From Gerris lacustris (Eukaryota; Arthropoda; Insecta; Hemiptera; Gerridae), in assembly GCA_951217055.1 (NCBI GenBank), contig OX578281.1, positions 14,664,447 through 14,728,446 on the forward strand: DNA of 64,000 bases, in the 5' to 3' direction. The notes beneath the pieces are model-generated. The model was not told the origin of the DNA. It searched no databases and worked only from the letters and a program-made list of their open reading frames with translations. Positions 57,795-64,000 of this stretch are shown one piece after another (position 1 is the stretch's first letter; every line of letters starts with the position of its first letter). The translations under genes and the position numbers were made by a program.

Positions 57795-57970
57795 TATGAG
57801 ATTAGTGCTAGAGCTTGTAGTAGAGCAGTGAGGACGAGCCATTTGTTCGAAGGAATTAGGCCCTGTCAACCCCGAATGGAGTTCAGCCAATTCATATACC
57901 AATGTAGCCAAAGTATGGTTTCGAACCTAGGACCTTGACCTTGATTCATAGAGAAGTGACCAAACCTTTA
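57795..57970 (-). mobile_element. Degraded tRNA-SINE related to 21310-21580
   Basis: Read on the plus strand it shares AGTG(A)GGACGAGCCATTTGTT and a worn B box (TTCGAACCTAGGACC). The head is too diverged for a tRNA fold. Confidence 0.55.
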
Positions 57971-58382
57971 AGATCATAATTACTCTAAACCCTTTTAACA
58001 TGGATATGTTTTAGCCGTGGAGTACAGAAGAAATTTTCGTCACGAAAAAAAGAACATGAAAAATGTGACGATTTGAAATATAGTGCCTGGGAGTTAGGAT
58101 TTAACAGGAGGTCAAAAGATTTTCATTTATAGTACAATATTTTGACGATAGGCAGGCTTGTTTCAATAAAGGACATGCAACAATGTGACGCTCCTAAATG
58201 TTGCACCAGAAAGTTAGAATACAACAGGAGAAAGATAGGGTTTCACTTGAATTCATTGTATTACTACAATTCACAGATAAAAACACCACTCTAAATTTTA
58301 TATAAAATTATATCAGAGCTTCTAGCAGTCAAAATGGATTAATATTTGATAATTACACATCTTAAGATCCATCTACAATATC
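57971..58382. other. AT-rich non-coding DNA
   Basis: No supported gene. Confidence 0.5.
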
Positions 58383-58559
58383 AATTAGACTCAACGGTGG
58401 GCAACCCCCGGCCCGCGGGCCAATTGCGGCCCGCGGAAAGATTCTATCCGGCCCGCGAGATATTTTATAAATAAAGAAGTAATTTTAATAATTTATTTTT
58501 TAAAATGTTATAAGAAAAAGTTTGTTATCAAGTAAAGTGTGTTAAACATCGTTGTATAT

Positions 58560-58930
58560 TCATCCCTCACCATAACTGAAATCGAAGCTATTCCAGAAAC
58601 ATTTAAAATGGAATTATTGAATCTCCATAAAAGAGTCAATTTAATTTTACATCTTTCCATGAGTTTTACAAAAATCTGTCGACGGAAGAATTTCCAAATT
58701 TAGTTGACAAGTATATTTACTTTTTATTTGGATCAACATATCAACAGCTTTTCTGCAAGATAAAGTACTTTAAATCCAGATGCGCATTTGAAGAACAACT
58801 TGTGTACATCACTAAAATTGAACCAGATGTTGAAATGATTTTGAAACCAATACAGTATCATACATCACAATATTTTTTTCAAGTTTCAAATTCTTTATTA
58901 TATTCTTTCATAGTTTCAGTTTTAATTTTC
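58560..58930 (+). pseudogene. hAT transposase C-terminal (dimerisation) remnant
   Basis: Fragments in frame with small disruptions: PETFKMELLNLH, then TEEFPNLVDKYIYFLFGSTY, then LFCKIKYFKSR, then IEPDVE. These match the conserved end of hAT (Charlie/ZBED-type) transposases, where STYxCEQLFS..K..KSR is typical; the Cys-Glu pair is missing. The catalytic core is absent, so it is a non-autonomous deletion derivative. Confidence 0.8.
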
Positions 58931-59035
58931 AATACATATTTCACATGTAGAAATTAACTTCTTTTTTTATTTATTTCTTATTTCCTGACTAAACAAATTA
59001 CAGGTGTCAAAGAAAGATGTCAATAAACTACTATT

Positions 59036-59037
<2 letters not shown>

Positions 59038-59094
<57 letters not shown>
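59038..59094. repeat. (CA)n-(TA)n microsatellite
   Basis: About 30 bp of CA followed by about 25 bp of TA, inside the hAT element near its 3' end. Confidence 0.95.
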
Positions 59095-59098
<4 letters not shown>

Positions 59099-59342
59099 AC
59101 TACTGTGGCCCGCAAAAAAAATAGTAACATTTATTTTGGCCCCTTCTATAAAAAAGGTTGCCCACCCTTGAATTAGACAAATCTAAACTGATTTTCTCCA
59201 TATAAAATACATTGAAAAGTCGATATGAGGATTCAATGCCCAAAAACATATCCACATGATTCAATGTTTTTTCATGAAATGAGTATTGATATTAATTATT
59301 AAGTATTTTTGAAGAAAAAAAATTACTTATTATTGGTAAAGC

Positions 59343-59750
59343 AGAGACTAAAAGCTACGAAAGGGAATGGTTAGAAACAAAGGGTTGCAGGTAATACAAG
59401 ATATTACCACTAAAAATAAACACAATGAAAACCAGATGGCTATTAGGACTGAGCAGGACCAACCAGAGAAATTTGGTTGGAGTGCTAACTGGACACTGCA
59501 GGCTCAGGAGACATCTGGAATTACTAAAGGTATAGGAGGACCCCAAATACCCAGTGTGTGGAGAGGAGGAGGAAACAGCCTACCATTTCCTCGGGATGAG
59601 TGAAGAATATGGGAGATTGAGCTTTCATATCTTAGGGAAGGGAGGAATTGGGGTAGAGGGACTTAATACACTGAAGTGGCAAGACATTCTTTCCTTCATA
59701 ATCCAAACAAAAAGGTTTGAGAGTGAAGCGGTGGTGGTGGTTTGATGGGT
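59343..59750 (+). pseudogene. LINE ORF2 3'-end remnant
   Basis: Readable across a stop and frame changes: WLLGLSRTNQRNLVGVLTGH (from about 59437), then YPVCGEEEETAYHFLG, then LKWQDILSFIIQTKRF (to about 59732). The VLTGHC..LR..L and C-x-E-E-E-T-x-x-H-x-L series is the C-terminal region of Jockey-type LINE polyproteins. No RT domain lies upstream, so it is a 5'-truncated, decayed copy unrelated to the intact LINE. Confidence 0.75.
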
Positions 59751-60320
59751 GTGGAAACGTCTGGGGTAGGCAGAAAAGATCCAAATTTGGTCTGATGCTA
59801 GGCTAGGCCTCCTCGTCCCCTAACTACAACTAATACTACAAGCTACGATTTACACACTTTGCACATATTCCTTGGCAGAAGAGAGCAATGTTACAGAAAA
59901 AAACTAAATTCTACATTTGGCAGAAGAATTACTAACTAGTCAGTCAAATCCATATATCAGCAATATAATATTAAAGATAAACATTTAGCAATCTTGTTTA
60001 ATTTCGAATCAATAGAAGCCAATCTATTGAGTTGGTCGCTCACTTTAATCGTAATTAACTACAGCTCGTAAAGCCTGTAATTTAATTCATACGGAGAAAA
60101 GCGCCCATTCGTAAGTTAATCATCGAATTTATTGTGGTACTAAATCATTATAATAATAGATAAGAGGTTTGATCAATGACGTTTTCAATGTGCCTAAGGC
60201 CTAATACATTATGCTTTTGGTGAGCAGCCAACGTAATTAACTGCATTTGCCAATAAGCGATAAGACGTAAATATCATACCAATGAAATAATTCTGGATTA
60301 CGATGCCTGCAAATGATAGG
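59751..60320. other. AT-rich non-coding DNA
   Basis: No gene or defined repeat seen. Confidence 0.5.
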
Positions 60321-60328
60321 ATCTAAAT

Positions 60329-61162
60329 CAGGGGTTCTCAAACTTTTTCTTCCATAGACCCCCTGTAGGAATTTTATTTTTTTCATAGACCCCCTACCTA
60401 AGGAATATATATATACACATCTAATTGTGTGTGTGTGTGTGAAACTTGTGTGTTTTAAATACTGAAAACAGCATAAATATGTTTAAATATCGTGGGTAAT
60501 TTACCAAAACCACAAATATACTAATGTGAAATGTATATGACGTCTGGAAAAATGCTCTATTTTCCGATGTTGAGGGTGAAAATTTGGAAGTATGAACATT
60601 TTCCGATTCGTTTTTTTGGCAAAATATTGACGATATACCTTATTCATATTATTTTTAATTATAATATAGCTTTATAGTTCTGTTCAAAAATAACATTTGT
60701 ACAGTGAATAACACTCAGATTACATTTAAAAACAAGCTAGTAACATGTTTTTGCCGGTTGAAGGGGTAGGTGGTATGGGGGGGGGGGGGGTTTAATTTCG
60801 GGATTTAACTCTCATATCAAAACATTGGACATATTTTATAAGTTATCAAAACATACTTTTTCATTACTCTTGCTCACTTCCTCCCCAAATCTAGTTTATA
60901 TTTACTTATTATTTTTATTACAATACAAATACCTTAATATTCATTTATAAATATTATTTTATTTATTATTAATAATATTATTATGTTAATTTTATTTATT
61001 TATTTATTCATTTATTTTTATTATTTTTATTTTTTATTAATAAATTTATTTTTACTAAAGAGACATCCATAGACCCCCAATAGACCCCTTGGTGATCATA
61101 GACCCCCCATGAAGTCCCATAGACCCCCAGGGGGTCCACATGGACCCCTTTGAGAATAGCTG
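60329..61162. mobile_element. hAT-like non-autonomous element with 8-bp TSD
   Basis: Target duplications ATCTAAAT at 60321-60328 and 61163-61170. The ends are CAGGGGTTCTCAAACTTTTT and CCCCTTTGAGAATAGCTG. Both subterminal regions repeat CCATAGACCCCC on opposite sides. A poly(G) run is at 60777-60790. No coding remnant. Confidence 0.92.
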
Positions 61163-61170
61163 ATCTAAAT

Positions 61171-62554
61171 TATTACAGATAAGAGTTTCTTATATCAGTG
61201 ACATGTTTACAAACTTATATTTATTCATAAGAATAAATTACCCTTTCAAGCTGGGGGAATGCGAAGAGAAGTTTTTGTAGAATGTCTTACTTGAGGATCT
61301 ACAGTACAAAAACAAAAACTCGTTAAATTTCTTTATGATTTAGATACCGAAGAAGAAGATTTCTGGATGAAAAATAGCAGAGCAATAAATTACATTTTGG
61401 AGAAGAGATGTATTTCGTTTAAACCGAAAGATTAAAAATAAATTAACTTAATGCAAATGTCATACCAGTGATAGAAAAAAGGAATTCTGTGCTACGAGGC
61501 AATCTTCTAAAGTCAAATTAAATAAACCAAGAGAAAATAAGGAAAGATATAGTGCCATCATAGTGACATGGGTATAACCATAAAGTATGACAAATAAGAT
61601 AGATTTAAAAAAAAAAAGTTTCACTTAAAAAATTAAGTTGAAGAAAAGAAGCAGTGTACGCAGCAGTTTGAAATAATAAGGGACCACCTATGAGCTATCT
61701 TCCAAAAGTTTATCAAAATCGGAAAGCAGTTTTTAAAATATAGACAGACAGACAAAGAGACCCACAGAAAGACTGGACACAAAACAAAAATGTTCTATCG
61801 AGTCTTAAACGCATTTCTGTCTAGAATAGTATTAATTGAAGCGAGCTCCTTACATTCAACGAAATATGTATCTTGTCTGTCTGTCTGTGTGTAACGTTTA
61901 CGTGTCCGATGATAACTTGAGTAAAAGTTGACCGATTTAATTCGCGCGCAATGCTCGCGTAAACGTGAGCTTCAAATTTAAAATTGGAATTTAAGGACGG
62001 GAAAAAATTCTATCATCACCTATTCGATGAGACGAGCATTATTTACAAATAATTTTTTTTTAGTAAAACCAACAACTGCTATGAATTAATAAAGATCGCT
62101 AAAACTATTAAAGCGGACCTAAACGTTAAAAATAGAGAAAACAACCTTTTTACCGATATCTTACGTTCTAACGTAACGATTTTAATAAAACTCTATGTAC
62201 ATCGTCTAAAGTACAATTGAAACAAGTATGTAAAATTTCAACTTGATACAATCAGCAGTATTCGAGTAATGAAGAGATACATTTATAATAATAGTTTAAA
62301 AGCTATTGCGGGTGGTTAAGATTCTTATAGTCGTTTAGTGTGTAGGTTTGTTTAGGAAGTAAAGCTTTGTACCGAGACCCCCACTCTACTCCACACTACC
62401 CTCTTCCACTTATCTTCAACTATGACATTCATCATGATTAACAAATTTCAATATATACAGTATTTTATTGCAATGCGCTCGCTTCAATGATAGAGCCAAG
62501 CGATGCCTAGTTTAGAGACCAAAAAAAATAATTTCTTCAGAATTATAGAATTAT
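61171..62554. other. Non-coding DNA with degraded repeats
   Basis: Positions 61640-61890 contain TTTATCAAAATCGGAAAGCA, GACAGACAGACAAAGAGAC and a CTGTCTGTCTGTGTGTAACG block, like the simple-repeat cores of families A and B. No supported gene. Confidence 0.5.
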
Positions 62555-63010
62555 CTCAAAATTATTTTCCTTAAGATCAGGAGCCAAATCATCCCTGGAT
62601 AGGATATAGCGTGCAAAAAAGTATCTGGCTAAAATCAAGCTAGAATTTTGTGTATAAGTTGATCTTTTGGTGCCTTTTAACAATATGTGGTCGGCTAAGT
62701 TAGTCTGAGGGACATAGCTTGGCAATAGGAATTTGGGAAAAAGAAAAAAAAGCCGGTGGAGAGCGGCCATGTCCCCCTCCATTTTGGTGGACAATGTGAT
62801 TTTCGTGATCCTGACTACACCAAAAATCAAGATGATACTATTATGTCAATTGATAGGTTGGTTATTCAAATATTATTCCAAATCAAAGTGGCCACCTATC
62901 AAGTGAAAAACTAACAGCTTGATTTTTGGTCAAGTTTAGCAACTAATTAGTTAGAAGACCAAAAATCAAGTTGTTGTTAGTTTGTCTCTCAATAGTTTGA
63001 CAAAGATTTA
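62555..63010 (-). mobile_element. Family F, copy 2 (single long arm)
   Basis: Matches the left arm of the palindrome at 5511-6030 in the same orientation: GGATATAGCGTGCAAAAAAG, ATATGTGGTCGGCTAAGTT, CCGGTGGAGAGCGGCC, then AAAATCAAG hairpin-like blocks. The mirrored outer arm is missing, so the second arm was lost or never formed. Confidence 0.75.
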
Positions 63011-63283
63011 AATGCAATAGGAACTTGGCATGATTCTATTAAACATTGAAATTGCGAAAACATGAAATACGGTAACAATTTCCTCTAAGCATTTGTTATT
63101 TTACATTAAACAGGCTAATATAATAATTATTATATTATTATGCTACTATAATAATAATAATAATTTCTTTTATATTACTAATTTCTAATCTATTTATTTT
63201 TTAATCACTTACCACCTATTTAGTGTGGGTATGGGTGTATGCATGTGTTTGAAGAATAAACCTAGCATATACATATATATACA
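63011..63283. other. AT-rich non-coding DNA
   Basis: Contains short AAT/ATT runs at 63120-63160. Nothing recognised. Confidence 0.5.
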
Positions 63284-63500
63284 ATAGGACCCCGTCAATC
63301 TGGATACGCAACCCTCAGTAATCGGGACGATCCTCCATCCAGAACGCAAGCCCTCAAAAATAATAATAATATTGCAAATAGCTTACGACCATTCTCGCTG
63401 ACACTGTGCAAAATGAAAACTTCGAAAATGCCCTGAAAAGTGTAAATTTACAAGACGTTAGTATAGCTAACTGTTGGAAACTGATGGGAATGTAAATATG
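63284..63500 (+). pseudogene. Possible pogo/Tigger-like remnant
   Basis: GGACCCCGTCAATCTGGATA resembles the terminal repeats of pogo/Tigger elements. Downstream, DVSIANCWKLMGM (about 63457-63497) resembles a transposase C-terminal region of that group. The evidence is short and the assignment is tentative. Confidence 0.4.
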
Positions 63501-63603
63501 TATGTTTATTTACATACATATGAAATTATACACATTTCGTTCATGCTGTAAATTTAATTTATCCATACATAATATTAATACAAATACAGTACCAATACAT
63601 ACA

Positions 63604-64000
63604 TTTTTACTTTCTCATATAAAGAGAAAGTATTGTGATGGCGCGAAATTCGATTTTGATGGATTTACACGTTTTAAAGTCCACTGAGTTGAAAAAAGTG
63701 TTTTTTAAAAAATGTCTATCGGTCGTCTGTGCACACGCCTGGAGCCTAAACTACTGGACCGATTTTGACGAAATTTGGCATTCATGTTCAGAAAAATCAT
63801 ACCCCGAGGCGAAATCTGAAAAAAGTGAACAAAATAAATATTTCTCAAAAACAGTTTCGACGATATGATTAAAAAATTCTAAAATGTTGTCTATTTAAAT
63901 ACGAATCTAACGAAATAAGCCGTTTTCCCGGGACAATATAGTTCCTGATAAATTAGCATAAGACGCGGACGGAGAGAGCCCAGGTTTGATTCCCCGCCTG
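63604..64000 (-). mobile_element. Repeat family A, copy 5 (cut by window end)
   Basis: Starts with the terminal hairpin ACTTTCTCATATAAAGAGAA then AGT (63608-63630), then GATGGCGCGAAATTCGATTT and CCGAGGCGAAATC, to the B-box-like GGTTTGATTCCCCGCC at the window edge. The rest lies beyond 64000. Confidence 0.85.

Larger units (their letters stand above)
58391..59170 (+). mobile_element. hAT element, internally deleted, with 8-bp TSD
   Basis: Target duplications AATTAGAC at 58383-58390 and 59171-59178. The ends are TCAACGGTGGGCAACC and GGTTGCCCACCCTTG, and the 5' subterminal region is rich in GGCCCGCGGGCC. These are hAT features (8-bp duplication, CA-GGGTGGGCAACC ends). A transposase C-terminal remnant is inside at about 58560-58930. 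Confidence 0.92.

Overview
The window is AT-rich eukaryotic DNA, almost certainly from an arthropod or a related protostome with a repeat-rich genome. Support: one spliced exon of an SK-type (KCNN) potassium channel that reads like the insect form, long (TA)n microsatellites, tRNA-derived SINEs, a complete two-ORF LINE, hAT and TA-target elements, and many fold-back (palindromic) repeats. There is no operon-like gene density, and I see no rRNA gene, CRISPR array or bacterial gene. I cannot name the species.

Conserved gene content is very small. A 96-bp exon on the + strand at 32892-32987 encodes transmembrane segment S2 of an SK channel, so much of the window is probably intron of that gene. 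A second candidate exon at 3762-3979 on the - strand has good splice sites and 72 open codons; I do not recognise its protein.

Layout. 0-15 kb: palindromic MITEs, microsatellites, one B repeat, and a TA-target MITE (14247-14481) whose unoccupied paralogous site lies about 400 bp away. 16-31 kb: three A repeats (about 610 bp each, with a terminal hairpin), a 1.1-kb fold-back carrying a nested SINE, a 66-bp minisatellite, B repeats and a polypyrimidine tract. 31-33 kb: a palindromic SINE, a fold-back element and the SK exon. 34-46 kb: alternating B, C and D repeats, an 88-bp and a 43-bp tandem array. 46.4-47.0 kb: the largest palindromic SINE. 47.8-54.2 kb: a full-length LINE between 96-bp direct repeats. 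54-64 kb: fold-back repeats, a third palindromic SINE, two hAT-type elements with intact 8-bp target duplications, a LINE 3' remnant, a pogo/Tigger-like remnant, and an A repeat cut by the window end.

The most unusual system is a family of three retroposed palindromes built around a tRNA-like head. They share outer ends and a one-sided tail, differ in how much of the centre they keep, and two have perfect 14- and 16-bp target duplications. The LINE is also notable: ORF1 and ORF2 share one frame, separated by a single TGA, and ORF2 has no AUG before its endonuclease motifs. All boundaries were found by eye from the sequence, so family edges may shift by some tens of bases.
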